A stretch of DNA of 64,000 nt from Desulfurellales bacterium (GCA_027035575.1 JALVUQ010000063.1:40844-104843), one strand, 5' to 3'; shown: positions 52,693 through 61,144, numbered from the stretch's first letter. Numbers and translations: made by a program. Notes: a model not told the origin generated them from the letters alone.

Positions 52693-53655
52693 TTAAAGTT
52701 TAACGATTAAAGCGGCTTGGAACTGTTCTTCAACAACTTTTGTTTCAAAATGCCATCTGTTTTTGGAGCTTATATATTTTACAAGACTCAACCCGAAACC
52801 CGAGCCGCTTTTTTTTGCACCAATATCGTTTGAAATAACAACGTAGAGCATTTTGTTCTTTTTAATTGTTTTTATATCTATCTTATTTTCAGAGTATTTT
52901 ATGCTGTTTTCTATCAATTCGTGAATAACGTTATAAAAATCGTTTCCGTTTGAGGTTATTTTTGCGTTTACTATTGACAAACTTACCTCTTTGTTTGACA
53001 AACTGTCTTTAAATAAATCAAGAGTGTCTTTTATCACATCTTCAACGTCATACTTCATAGAATTGGCATTCTCCGAATCTTTTATCATTTTAACTATGTT
53101 TTTAAAATCCTTCTCCATAAACACATAAGCCTCTTTCAATCTTTCCAAGGGCTTTTTATTCTGTGTTTCTATGAGTTCAAGGTTGAGCCTTTGAACTGAT
53201 AAAAAATTGCCGAATTTATGGGATATTGCGCCAAGTAAGAAACTTAAAAATTCCTTATGCCGCTGCTCTTTTTTTGAAAAATGCCTCAACACGGTATAAA
53301 CCATTACAATCAACAAAAAAGAGAGGGCAAATTCCCACAAAATAAGCGTAAAAACGAATTTGTCCATATCTCTTTTCATATAATCCTTGCTAAAATATAC
53401 AAAATGTCCGTTGTAGCCGCCGAATAACTGAAAGTTATCAATTTTTCCGTAGTGTCTTGTAATTTTAATATGTTTTGGGAGTTTATAATCCGGCTTTTTT
53501 GATTTTATGTAGGTGTAGAGCCTGGCTTCGTTTGTTAGCCTGTCAACCTCTCTGTACTTAAAAAAAGTTACAATCAAAACATTCACGGCTACTATCCATA
53601 AAATTATGATTGCTCCGAAGGATATGATAATCTTGTTTTCAAAGTTTATTTTAAT
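52693..53655 (-). CDS. Sensor histidine kinase
   Basis: 320-residue membrane kinase when read from an ATT at 53655; the first standard start (GTG 53586) would remove half of the first membrane helix. From ATT the start is IKINFENKIIISFG and a full helix, a periplasmic part of about 60-70 residues, and a second helix near 103-125. The dimerisation box holds the phospho-His in GAISHKFGNFLSV, the N-box is HELIENSIKYSEN and the G-box GSGFGLSLV. AAGGGG is six to seven bases before the ATT. It overlaps the response regulator gene by ten bases and works with it. Confidence 0.82.
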   Translation of the reverse strand: MKINFENKIIISFGAIIILWIVAVNVLIVTFFKYREVDRLTNEARLYTYIKSKKPDYKLPKHIKITRHYGKIDNFQLFGGYNGHFVYFSKDYMKRDMDKFVFTLILWEFALSFLLIVMVYTVLRHFSKKEQRHKEFLSFLLGAISHKFGNFLSVQRLNLELIETQNKKPLERLKEAYVFMEKDFKNIVKMIKDSENANSMKYDVEDVIKDTLDLFKDSLSNKEVSLSIVNAKITSNGNDFYNVIHELIENSIKYSENKIDIKTIKKNKMLYVVISNDIGAKKSGSGFGLSLVKYISSKNRWHFETKVVEEQFQAALIVKL

Positions 53656-54293
53656 CTGTATCCCCTTCCCTTGTGGGTTTCTATTGAACCCTCCGGCAAA
53701 ACGGCTCTCAATTTTTTAATATAGGTTCTAACGGACTCCTCGCTAACATCACTATCAGACCAAACATAGTTCAATATATCGTTGTGCGTCACAATCTTAC
53801 CTCTCCTCTTGAGCAAAAACAGAAGAATATCCCACTCTTTTTTGGTTAGAACCATCTCATCGGCTCCGTTTTTTACAATCCTGTTTTCCACATCTATCTC
53901 AATATTTCCTATTATTTCCTTACTATTTATTCTATAATATCTTTTACAGACCGCCTTCATCCTTAAAACCAACTCTTTCGGGTCAAACGGCTTAACAATA
54001 TAATCGTCAGCTCCCAAAGCGAAACACTCTTCTTTGGAACTTATGCTGTCCTTAGCCGTTGTTATTATAATCGGCACATCCGACACCTTTTGTTTAATCT
54101 TTTCTATCAACTCTTCACCCTTGAAATATTTAAGCATCAAATCGAGTATGATGATATCGAAAAGTTCAACGCTCAAAGTTTGAACAACAACTCTGTCATC
54201 ATCTATCCATTTAACGTCAAAATCGGCGTTGGACAAATAGTCGGATAAAGACTCCCCAAGCAGCATATCGTCTTCAACAAGCAGCACCTTCAC
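53646..54293 (-). CDS. OmpR-family response regulator
   Basis: 215-residue two-component regulator. Receiver domain 1-~115: acidic pocket in VLLVEDDMLL, phospho-Asp in DIIILDLMLKYF, Thr/Ser in ITTAKDS, Lys in VKPFDPKEL. The C-terminal winged helix (about 125-215) has LTKKEWDILLFLLKRRGK and VRTYIKKLRAVLP, ending HKGRGYRLK. Start set at the GTG with AAGGAG nine bases upstream; an ATG 17 codons earlier adds an unrelated tail. Partner of the kinase just downstream. The signal is unknown. Confidence 0.93.
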   Translation of the reverse strand: MKVLLVEDDMLLGESLSDYLSNADFDVKWIDDDRVVVQTLSVELFDIIILDLMLKYFKGEELIEKIKQKVSDVPIIITTAKDSISSKEECFALGADDYIVKPFDPKELVLRMKAVCKRYYRINSKEIIGNIEIDVENRIVKNGADEMVLTKKEWDILLFLLKRRGKIVTHNDILNYVWSDSDVSEESVRTYIKKLRAVLPEGSIETHKGRGYRLK

Positions 54294-54322
54294 TTTACAA
54301 AACTCCTTATACGCTTTTGCAA

Positions 54323-54351
54323 ATAATACCAACTGGCGTTTCAATAGTCAA
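54323..54351 (-). promoter_or_regulatory. Promoter of the two-component operon
   Basis: TTGACT (54351-54346), 17-base spacer, TATTAT (54328-54323); leader of about 23 bases carrying AAGGAG. Confidence 0.7.
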
Positions 54352-54399
54352 CAAAGGCAAATTCAGACTTCTCGTCTTTAAATAATATCACAATAATTC

Positions 54400-54428
54400 T
54401 TGACAATTAAAACGAAATAAGATATTCA
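54400..54428 (+). promoter_or_regulatory. Promoter of tRNA-Leu(GAG)
   Basis: TTGACA, 17-base spacer, TATTCA, 22 bases before the tRNA 5' end. Confidence 0.65.
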
Positions 54429-54449
54429 ATATCTCGCATTTGAAAAACT

Positions 54450-54536
54450 GCCGAGGTGGTGGAATAGGTAGACACGCCATCTTGAGGGGGTGGTGGGATA
54501 ACTCCCGTGCGGGTTCAAGTCCCGCCCTCGGCACCA
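54450..54536 (+). tRNA. tRNA-Leu (anticodon GAG)
   Basis: 87-nt class II tRNA with encoded CCA. The acceptor GCCGAGG pairs with CCTCGGC, the anticodon loop TTGAGGG gives GAG (leucine), and a long variable arm precedes GGTTCAAGTCC. A T7 run follows directly. Confidence 0.95.
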
Positions 54537-54600
54537 TCTCTTTTTTTAACCTCAAGGCAATTCAAATTAAGTTTAAGCTACCCACCATCACTAAACACCA

Positions 54601-54653
54601 CTCACCCATTCGACAACTTAGCCCTTAACCATATTTCACACTTCGTAGGTGTG
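54601..54653. repeat. Left copy of a flanking direct/inverted repeat module
   Basis: An 18-base unit CTCACCCATTCGACAACT (54601-54618) matches 55040-55057 in direct orientation with two mismatches. It is followed by TTTCACACTTCGTAGGTGTG (54634-54653), whose exact reverse complement is at 55071-55090. The core forms a small hairpin (CACAC/GTGTG). Confidence 0.8.
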
Positions 54654-54909
54654 CATTCTGGGTAATGATTCAAATAGTTCTATCAAAATTATTTTATTCA
54701 CAATGTCCTTTAATTCCTTTATTTGTTCGCAATAAAATTTTATTGTGTTGTGGTTTTCGAAGTAGTGTTTTTTCTTTACAAAAACGAAAGGCTAATGGTC
54801 TGTGTCGTTCTTTTTACTTTCTTGTTTTATTCAATCCAAACAAAGCAGATGATAAAGCATTTATGCCTACGCTGAGCGTCCGGTTCGGCTTTAGTCCCAA
54901 TCCTGCACC

Positions 54910-55063
54910 CTAAACTCTAAATCCTAAATCCTATATCCTAAATCCTATATCCTATATCCTAACCACCAGTCGCCATTCACTGATAACTAATCGCCAGTCA
55001 CTAACCGCTAACCACTATTCACCAACTCCCAATTTACCACTCAACCATTCGACTACTCTCCCC
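54910..55063. repeat. Degenerate seven-base tandem repeat
   Basis: Consecutive heptads CTAAATC, CTATATC and variants (eight clear units at 54910-54965) drift into CCAGTCG/CCATTCA/CTAACCG-type heptads to about 55063. Similar heptads occur at 54580-54620. No gene is convincing in 54537-55168; an 82-codon frame at 54665 lacks a ribosome site. Confidence 0.7.
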
Positions 55064-55097
55064 CTTTTTTCACACCTACGAAGTGTGAAAAAAGGGG
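55040..55097. repeat. Right copy of the repeat module with a 15-pair hairpin
   Basis: The direct unit CTCAACCATTCGACTACT is followed by a perfect hairpin: CCCCTTTTTTCACAC (55061-55075), loop CTACGAA, GTGTGAAAAAAGGGG (55083-55097). It lies 71 bases before the cas1 start and contains the inverted 20-base repeat shared with 54634. Confidence 0.85.
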
Positions 55098-55168
55098 CGG
55101 CGTTGATATTTAAAAACTGTCAACAATCGGTTCTTTTGTCGTTTATTACGGTTAGGAGGAAAAAACAG

Positions 55169-56086
55169 ATGAGAGGTTTGTTGTTTGTTGCAACACCGGG
55201 AAGTGTTGTGTCAAGAAAAGATAACAATGTTGTCGTAGTAAACGAAAACGGCACACATAAAATACCTATTGGAGCGATAGAACATATTTTTATTTTCGGC
55301 GGCGTCCATATCACAACGCCGACATTGCGTTTTGCTACTACAAAGGGCAAGTTTGTGTTTATGCTGAATCAATTCGGAAAAACCGTAAGCGTTGTTCTCC
55401 CGGAGCCTTTGACAAGCGACTACAGAACGAGGCTTGCTCAATACAATCTGCTGAATGACAACGAACGCAAGCTGAGTGTAATTGAATTTCTGCTTAAAAC
55501 AAAAGCAAAAAACGTCGGGTATATTATGGGTTTGAATGAGTCGAAATACAACAAGAGCATTTACATCAAAAGTTTGATTGAAAATGTCAGGTTTAACACC
55601 CTGCAAGAGGCTTTGGGCATTGACGGCAACCTGAATTATACCATGTTTGAATCTTTCAGAAACAGTATGCTGCCGAGTGATTTCAGATTTGACGCAAGAC
55701 AATATCATCCGCCGAAAGACCCGGTTAATGCTCTTTTGAGTTTGACATACAGTATCTATTATTCCGTTTTAATTCCTATGGCTATGTCGTTTGGATTTGA
55801 CCCTTATCTGGGATTTTTTCATATAAAACGGGGAAAACACGCAGCTTTTTGTTCCGATGTTATTGAAGTCTCAAGACCCTGGCTGACTTTGTTTGTTTTT
55901 CAATTATTAAACGACGGATTTTTTCATCCTATGGATTTTATTGTAAACGACAAGGGATGTTTTATAAAACAAAAAGCACTTAGAGCCTATATCAAGATTT
56001 TTAGCGAAAGAATTATCCATAAAGACGAATCATTTTTAGACTACAGTGCTGATTTTTTAAAAAAATTCAAAGGAATGATTGAGTAG
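55169..56086 (+). CDS. cas1: CRISPR-associated integrase Cas1
   Basis: 305-residue adaptation integrase that inserts spacers with Cas2. The N-terminal beta domain runs to about 75. In the helical domain the metal ligands are H218 in LGFFHIKRGKH and D230 with E233 in FCSDVIEVSRP; PPKDPVNALLSLTYS is typical. The first ligand, normally Glu in a GIEG motif, reads GIDG here, giving D152. Start set at ATG 55169 with AGGAGG nine bases upstream; a start 28 codons earlier lies next to the hairpin and gives a non-family N-terminus. First gene of the locus, abutting cas2. Confidence 0.95.
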   Translation: MRGLLFVATPGSVVSRKDNNVVVVNENGTHKIPIGAIEHIFIFGGVHITTPTLRFATTKGKFVFMLNQFGKTVSVVLPEPLTSDYRTRLAQYNLLNDNERKLSVIEFLLKTKAKNVGYIMGLNESKYNKSIYIKSLIENVRFNTLQEALGIDGNLNYTMFESFRNSMLPSDFRFDARQYHPPKDPVNALLSLTYSIYYSVLIPMAMSFGFDPYLGFFHIKRGKHAAFCSDVIEVSRPWLTLFVFQLLNDGFFHPMDFIVNDKGCFIKQKALRAYIKIFSERIIHKDESFLDYSADFLKKFKGMIE

Positions 56087-56356
56087 ATGAAGTTTTTGAT
56101 TACCTACGATATTTCCAGCCCGAAAAGATGGCGAAGAGTTTTTAAAACGTTGAAAAACGCGGGACTTAATGTTCAGTTGTCCTGTTTTGAGGTCGAGTTG
56201 AATAATACCCAAATCAGCCATTTAATAATTGAGCTTCAAAAGTTGATAGATTGGGAAGAAGACAGCATATATTTTTTCCCCATAAGCGATTATGCAGGCG
56301 GAATGACGGTTAAGTTGGGTAAAAATGAAGAGATAAACGAGAGTAAGGTCGTATGA
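56087..56356 (+). CDS. cas2: CRISPR-associated Cas2, first copy
   Basis: 89-residue ferredoxin-fold protein that bridges Cas1 dimers during spacer capture. FLITYDISSPKRWRRVFKTL has the first strand with the conserved Asp near residue 8, VQLSCFEVEL the second, and SIYFFPIS the last strand before a short tail. It follows cas1 directly and overlaps a second, different Cas2 by four bases. Confidence 0.94.
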   Translation: MKFLITYDISSPKRWRRVFKTLKNAGLNVQLSCFEVELNNTQISHLIIELQKLIDWEEDSIYFFPISDYAGGMTVKLGKNEEINESKVV

Positions 56357-56637
56357 GCAGGATTGAGAATTTTGTTGTGATTTATGATATTGAGAATACG
56401 AAAAACAGGACAAGGCTATCAAGATTGCTGTTTGAATACGGTATAAGGACGCAGTTTTCTGTTTTTGAGGTTGAGGTTAGGCAAAAAGAATACAATAGAT
56501 TCGTTAAATTACTTGAAAGAAAAGTAAAAAACAAAAAAGATAAAATTTACATTTACCCCCTTGACGGAAACAGTGCAAAGAGGATAAACAGAGTCGGAAA
56601 TTTGGAAAATTCAATAATAAACGACTTTTTTGTTTGA
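56353..56637 (+). CDS. cas2: CRISPR-associated Cas2, second divergent copy
   Basis: 94-residue second Cas2. FVVIYDIENTKNRTRLSRLL, TQFSVFEVEVRQ and DKIYIYPLDGN keep the same strand pattern and Asp (residue 12) but the sequence is clearly diverged from the first copy, so this is not a recent duplication. Its ATG overlaps the first cas2 stop (ATGA), which suggests equal production and perhaps a heterodimer. The C-terminal tail (NLENSIINDFFV) differs from the first copy. Confidence 0.93.
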   Translation: MSRIENFVVIYDIENTKNRTRLSRLLFEYGIRTQFSVFEVEVRQKEYNRFVKLLERKVKNKKDKIYIYPLDGNSAKRINRVGNLENSIINDFFV

Positions 56638-56707
56638 CAGACGAAAGGAAAAGTTTTATTAACTTAATTAATTGGTTTTTTAATGAGATTTATAAAAGGA
56701 GGTTGAT

Positions 56708-59050
56708 GTGGAACTAAATAATTTTCAGATATTAAGCTTAGCCGGGTTGCTGCACGATGTCGGAAAAATAAGGCAAAGAGCCGGAGAGAAAATAATAAAC
56801 GACTACAATTTAAGCTACTGCCCTGAATATAAACACTACCCGTCCCACATTCACGCCGCTCACACGGCTGAATTTCTCGATAAATTTGTTTCTAATTTTA
56901 ACATAAAGTCGGAAAATAATCTTATCAATATTGCATCTTACCACCACAAGAAGGATACGGATGACCCTTTTGTGGAAATTGTGAAAAAAGCAGACAGTTT
57001 GTCGAGCGGTTTTGAAAGAGAGAGTAATGACGAAAGCGGACAGTATAAAGAGGACAGGCTTGAGAGTGTATTTTCTCAAATCTGGTTGAACAAGAAGCCA
57101 AAAACCTACTTCTATCCCATTAAAAAATTGGATTTTGATATAGTGCCTGAACTTGAAGGAAAAGAAACTAATCAAGAGGCATACAAAGAGCTTTATGAAG
57201 ATTTTATGAATGATTTAGAGCATATAAATAAGAACACTTCTTTTGACATTTTTTGGGATGCTTTGAATTATGTTTATGAAAGCTACGCCTGGGCTGTTCC
57301 GTCATCTTCTTATTATTCATATCCTCGAATTTCCCTGTTTGACCATTCAAAAACAACGGCAGCAATAGCTCAAGCGTTATACGGGTACCACAAGGATAAT
57401 TTGAGTGTTGCAAAAATTCAAACTTGCAAAGAAAACGAGTTTATCATTGCTCAAGGGGATTTTGCAGGCATTCAGAATTTCATATTTTCAAAAATGGGGG
57501 ATTCAAATAAATATGCCGCAAAGATTTTAAGAGCAAAATCTTTTTATGTTTCTTTGGCTACGGATTTGGTTGCTTTTGATATATGCAGAAAACTCGGTTT
57601 GACAAAAGCTGCTGTTATTATGAATGCAGGCGGCAAATTTACAATGCTTTTGCCGAACACTCAAGAAACCGTTGATGCCGTAGATAAATCCGAAAAGGAG
57701 GTTAACGATTATTTCACAAAGCTTACATTTGGCGAGACGAGATTTTCCATTGCTTATGTTGAAGCATCAAGAGATGATTTCAGCACCAAAGAGGGACAAT
57801 TTTCAAAAAAGATGGGTGAGGCTGCAAATAAACTTGAAGAGAAAAAACTCAAGCCAACTTTTGAAAAGTATGTTTTTGAGGATTATTTAGACAAGGTAAA
57901 AGACAGTGGAATCTGCAAGATTTGTGGAAAACATCCGGCTTTGAATAACGAAGATGGTATTTGCGAATATTGCAACATGTTCAAAAAAATTGGTACAAAA
58001 ATCGTCAATTCGTTCAATTTTGTTATAACAGATAAAGATTGCGAAGGATGTTTTAATGTAGATGACAGGTATTTTTTGCTTTTTAATTCCAAGAAGATAA
58101 ATAAAGCAGTTTTGGCTTATGATTTAAATACCGATTCTCATTTTAGCGGAACTGCCAAAAGTAAAATATCGGGATATGTTCCGAAAATCAGCCAAGATGA
58201 AATTGATAATGAAAAATATGATAAGGAAGAAGAGGATTTTAAAGAGAATGACCCTAAAACATTTTCTATGATTGCCTATGATGCAAAAGTTTCAAATGAA
58301 GATGGTGGATATGTGGGTGAAAGTTTTTTGGGTATTCTAAAAGCCGATGTAGATAATTTGGGAAGATTTTTTATAGAGGGTTTTCACGGAACAGAAAGTA
58401 TATCAAAGATTGTTTCTTTGTCGAGAATGATTGATTTTTTCTTTATCGGCTGGCTGCAGAATATTTTAAAAGAAAAATACAGTTCGGTTTATACGGTTTT
58501 TGCAGGTGGAGATGATCTGTTTTTAATAGGACCCTTTAATCAGATAACGGATTTAGCCGGTGAAATAAACAGACACTTGAAAGAGTATGTGAAAAATGAT
58601 GAATTTCATTTGAGCTGCGGAATCTATCTTGTTAAGCCGAAAGTTCCTGTTTATCAAATGGCTGATCAAGCGGAGTCTATTCTTGAAGATGCCAAACATC
58701 AAGGTAAAAACAGAATAGGTATTTTCGGAAGAGTGGTTTTGTGGGATAGATTTGAGGAGATGATAAAAGATGAAAATATAGTGAATTATTTTAATAAAAT
58801 CAGCGAAACTTTTAGGTATTCTTTATATCAATTTATAAACAGCGTTGAAGTTTTAAGAGACAAAAAAATGAGCAAATCAACAAGGGATTTGATGTGGAAA
58901 CCGTTGTTTTTGTATCAATCGTATAGAAACGTTGATAAAGAGATTAGGTCAAGTTTCATTAAGGATTTTGTAGGGTATTTTGAAAAATACGGCGGTGATT
59001 TTACAATACCTTTAAGTAATTTTATTTATAGAAATAGGAGGAGAGGATGA
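56708..59050 (+). CDS. cas10: Type III-A CRISPR large subunit Cas10/Csm1
   Basis: 780-residue signature subunit. An HD nuclease domain with H16/D17 in LLHDVGKIRQRAG is followed by HIHAAHTAEFL and ASYHHKKDTDDP. GDFAGIQNFIFSK marks Palm 1, the zinc site is C403/C406 and C419/C422, and Palm 2 has the intact cyclase motif GGDD at 600-603 in VFAGGDDLFLIGP. Both ssDNA cleavage and cyclic oligoadenylate synthesis are therefore expected. GTG start with AAAGGAGG upstream. The stop overlaps csm2. The 70-base gap before it shows only AT-rich sequence. Confidence 0.96.
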   Translation: MELNNFQILSLAGLLHDVGKIRQRAGEKIINDYNLSYCPEYKHYPSHIHAAHTAEFLDKFVSNFNIKSENNLINIASYHHKKDTDDPFVEIVKKADSLSSGFERESNDESGQYKEDRLESVFSQIWLNKKPKTYFYPIKKLDFDIVPELEGKETNQEAYKELYEDFMNDLEHINKNTSFDIFWDALNYVYESYAWAVPSSSYYSYPRISLFDHSKTTAAIAQALYGYHKDNLSVAKIQTCKENEFIIAQGDFAGIQNFIFSKMGDSNKYAAKILRAKSFYVSLATDLVAFDICRKLGLTKAAVIMNAGGKFTMLLPNTQETVDAVDKSEKEVNDYFTKLTFGETRFSIAYVEASRDDFSTKEGQFSKKMGEAANKLEEKKLKPTFEKYVFEDYLDKVKDSGICKICGKHPALNNEDGICEYCNMFKKIGTKIVNSFNFVITDKDCEGCFNVDDRYFLLFNSKKINKAVLAYDLNTDSHFSGTAKSKISGYVPKISQDEIDNEKYDKEEEDFKENDPKTFSMIAYDAKVSNEDGGYVGESFLGILKADVDNLGRFFIEGFHGTESISKIVSLSRMIDFFFIGWLQNILKEKYSSVYTVFAGGDDLFLIGPFNQITDLAGEINRHLKEYVKNDEFHLSCGIYLVKPKVPVYQMADQAESILEDAKHQGKNRIGIFGRVVLWDRFEEMIKDENIVNYFNKISETFRYSLYQFINSVEVLRDKKMSKSTRDLMWKPLFLYQSYRNVDKEIRSSFIKDFVGYFEKYGGDFTIPLSNFIYRNRRRG

Positions 59051-59511
59051 ACTCAAAAAATCAGTTTCATAGAATGAGTGATGACCGTCAAAATTATCCT
59101 TACCATAAAGTTACTCCTGATGATTATTTTGCAGATAAGAAGGACGGCATAATTAGAGAAAATCTTTTTTCGGAAGATGCGGACAAGATAGCAAAAAGCT
59201 TTCAAGATGGGATGAAAAATAGAGGTAGTCAAGTCAGAAAATTTTATGATGAGCTTCTTAAAAGAAAAATGATAATTGATTTGGCAGAAGACAAAAATAG
59301 AGAATTTGCGAGGCAGCTGCCCTATATTAAAATGGTAGTTTCAAAAGCTCATTACGGTTATAACAGAAAGCCTAAAACAGTCAGTAAAAATTTTAAAAGT
59401 TTTCTGGAAGATAATATAAACGGCATATCGAATAAAGAGGAATTTTTTGTGTTTTGTGATTTGTTTGAAGCTGTTGTGGCTTATTCTAAGCAATACTTGA
59501 GAGATAATTAG
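59047..59511 (+). CDS. csm2: Csm2 small subunit
   Basis: 154-residue helical small subunit of the Csm complex. The family core is GSQVRKFYDELLKR, ARQLPYIKMVVSKAHYGY in part, VSKNFKSFLED and FCDLFEAVVAYSKQYL. The first ~45 residues are charged and less conserved. It lines the belly of the complex along the crRNA-target duplex. Coupled to cas10 by overlap. Confidence 0.92.
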   Translation: MNSKNQFHRMSDDRQNYPYHKVTPDDYFADKKDGIIRENLFSEDADKIAKSFQDGMKNRGSQVRKFYDELLKRKMIIDLAEDKNREFARQLPYIKMVVSKAHYGYNRKPKTVSKNFKSFLEDNINGISNKEEFFVFCDLFEAVVAYSKQYLRDN

Positions 59512-59521
59512 GAGGTTTATG

Positions 59522-60229
59522 ATGAGGCTTAAAGAGCTAAAAAATATAACAGGAAAAATAGTTTTAAAAACCGGACTGCATATCGGAGCCGGAAGTGATG
59601 AGATTCATATTGGTGGTATAGATACACCTGTTGTAAAAGACCCTATGACAGGTTGGCCGTATATTCCCGGTTCTTCACTAAAAGGCAAAATAAGGACTAT
59701 TCTTGAGTGGGCTACAACAGATGTTGTGAGTCAAGGTGGAAAAGCTCGAAGTTCTACAGACTCTCATGACCCTATCGTTAGAATTTTTGGAAATGGTAGA
59801 AATGAAAAGGACTATAACGGTGGTCCAACAAGAGTTAGTTTTTCCGACTGCTTTATGAGTGAAGACAAGGCTAAAAGTATGATAGAAAAAGGTGCCCTAA
59901 CAGAAGAAAAGATTGAAGTTTTAATTGACAGAATTAAAGGAACAGCCATCAGTCCAAGAAGAATTGAAAGGGTGCCGGCAGGAGCTGAGTTTGAATTCAG
60001 TATATCTTATAAGGTGTTTGATATGGGCGATGATGGAGAAGAGGATGAAAAGAATTTCAATCTTTTGCTTATGGGTATGAAACTGCTTGAATTTGACTCT
60101 TTGGGTGGTTCAGGCTCAAGAGGTTACGGAAAAATCAAATTTGAAGATGTTTCCGTTAATGGGGAAAATATAAATTTTGAAGAGATTAGTGTGGACAAAG
60201 ATAAGCTTAATGAATTTGTTAGACAGTAG
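59522..60229 (+). CDS. csm3: Csm3 backbone subunit (target RNA ribonuclease)
   Basis: 235-residue Cas7-like RAMP protein forming the backbone. HIGAGSDEIHIGGIDTPVV contains D34, equivalent by position to the Asp that cuts target RNA in characterised Csm3. WPYIPGSSLKGKIRTILEW, RVSFSDCF, RIERVPAGAEF and GGSGSRGYGKIKF (glycine-rich loop) are typical. The second of two adjacent ATGs is used, six bases after GGAGG. Confidence 0.95.
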   Translation: MRLKELKNITGKIVLKTGLHIGAGSDEIHIGGIDTPVVKDPMTGWPYIPGSSLKGKIRTILEWATTDVVSQGGKARSSTDSHDPIVRIFGNGRNEKDYNGGPTRVSFSDCFMSEDKAKSMIEKGALTEEKIEVLIDRIKGTAISPRRIERVPAGAEFEFSISYKVFDMGDDGEEDEKNFNLLLMGMKLLEFDSLGGSGSRGYGKIKFEDVSVNGENINFEEISVDKDKLNEFVRQ

Positions 60230-60238
60230 GATTTTGTT

Positions 60239-61144
60239 ATGCAGAGTTTAAAAATAACAGTTGAATTTAAGTCTCCTGTTGGCTCTGAGCTGCAGAGTGA
60301 TACTATTTTTGGTCAGTTTGCGTGGGAGCTTAGGTATATCTTCGGTGAGGATAAACTAAAAGAGGTCTTAGAAGATTTTGAAACCAGTCCCTTTATTGTA
60401 TTTTCCGACGGATTTCCCGAAGGTTCTATTGCAGTGCCGTTTGTAAAGCCTCAAAAATACGACAAGATAAAAGCAAGGTTTGGTAATGAATATTATATTA
60501 GGATGAAGAATATCAAAAAGGCGCGTTATGTGAGGCTTGATGATAATTGGTTGCACGAGAAAGTTGATTTGTTTAGTCTTGAGCAATTTATTATTGAGGA
60601 ACCCGTATTTAAAAGTTTTGTTGGCATAAAAAACAGTGTAAATCGTATAAGCAGTACAACGGAGGAGGGGTTATATACAGCTCAGGAAAAATTCTTTATG
60701 GTTAATGTGGATATATATGCAAAATACGACGATAAAAAAATTAAAAGAAAAGATATTGAGCAGATTTTTGAAAGCATAGGAAAATTCGGATTCGGAAAAG
60801 ACAAATCGTCAGGTAAAGGCAGATTTAGAATTGTAAAATATGAGGATTTCCCTAAAATTTTAGAAAAAAAAGATAAAAAAACCTTTATTAGCCTATCAAG
60901 CGGTATTCCCTGCAAAGACTGTAATATCCTGTTTGGTAAAACCTTTACAAAATTCGGAAAACACGGCGGTGATTTGATTTTTGGCAACCCGTTTAAAAAC
61001 CCTGCTATTTTATTTAAAAGCGGCTCAATATTTGAAACTGACAAAATAAAAGACGTTTACGGTAGTGCATTGAAAACCTCTAATTATGATGGGCATTATC
61101 AAAATTCATATATGATTCCTGTTTTTGTAGATGTGGAGGAGTAG
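60239..61144 (+). CDS. csm4: Csm4 (Cas5-like) subunit
   Basis: 301-residue RAMP protein that binds the crRNA 5' tag and contacts Cas10. LQSDTIFGQFAWEL near residue 17 is the family N-terminal mark, and GFGKDKSSGKGRFRI near 185-200 is the glycine-rich loop. The C-terminal NYDGHYQNSYMIPVF is also typical. Its stop is followed directly by csm5. Confidence 0.92.
   Translation: MQSLKITVEFKSPVGSELQSDTIFGQFAWELRYIFGEDKLKEVLEDFETSPFIVFSDGFPEGSIAVPFVKPQKYDKIKARFGNEYYIRMKNIKKARYVRLDDNWLHEKVDLFSLEQFIIEEPVFKSFVGIKNSVNRISSTTEEGLYTAQEKFFMVNVDIYAKYDDKKIKRKDIEQIFESIGKFGFGKDKSSGKGRFRIVKYEDFPKILEKKDKKTFISLSSGIPCKDCNILFGKTFTKFGKHGGDLIFGNPFKNPAILFKSGSIFETDKIKDVYGSALKTSNYDGHYQNSYMIPVFVDVEE

Noticed and set aside
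54665..54913. 82-codon open frame between tRNA-Leu and cas1
   Set aside because: No ribosome site, odd composition, ends at the heptad repeats and matches nothing I recognise. Probably chance.
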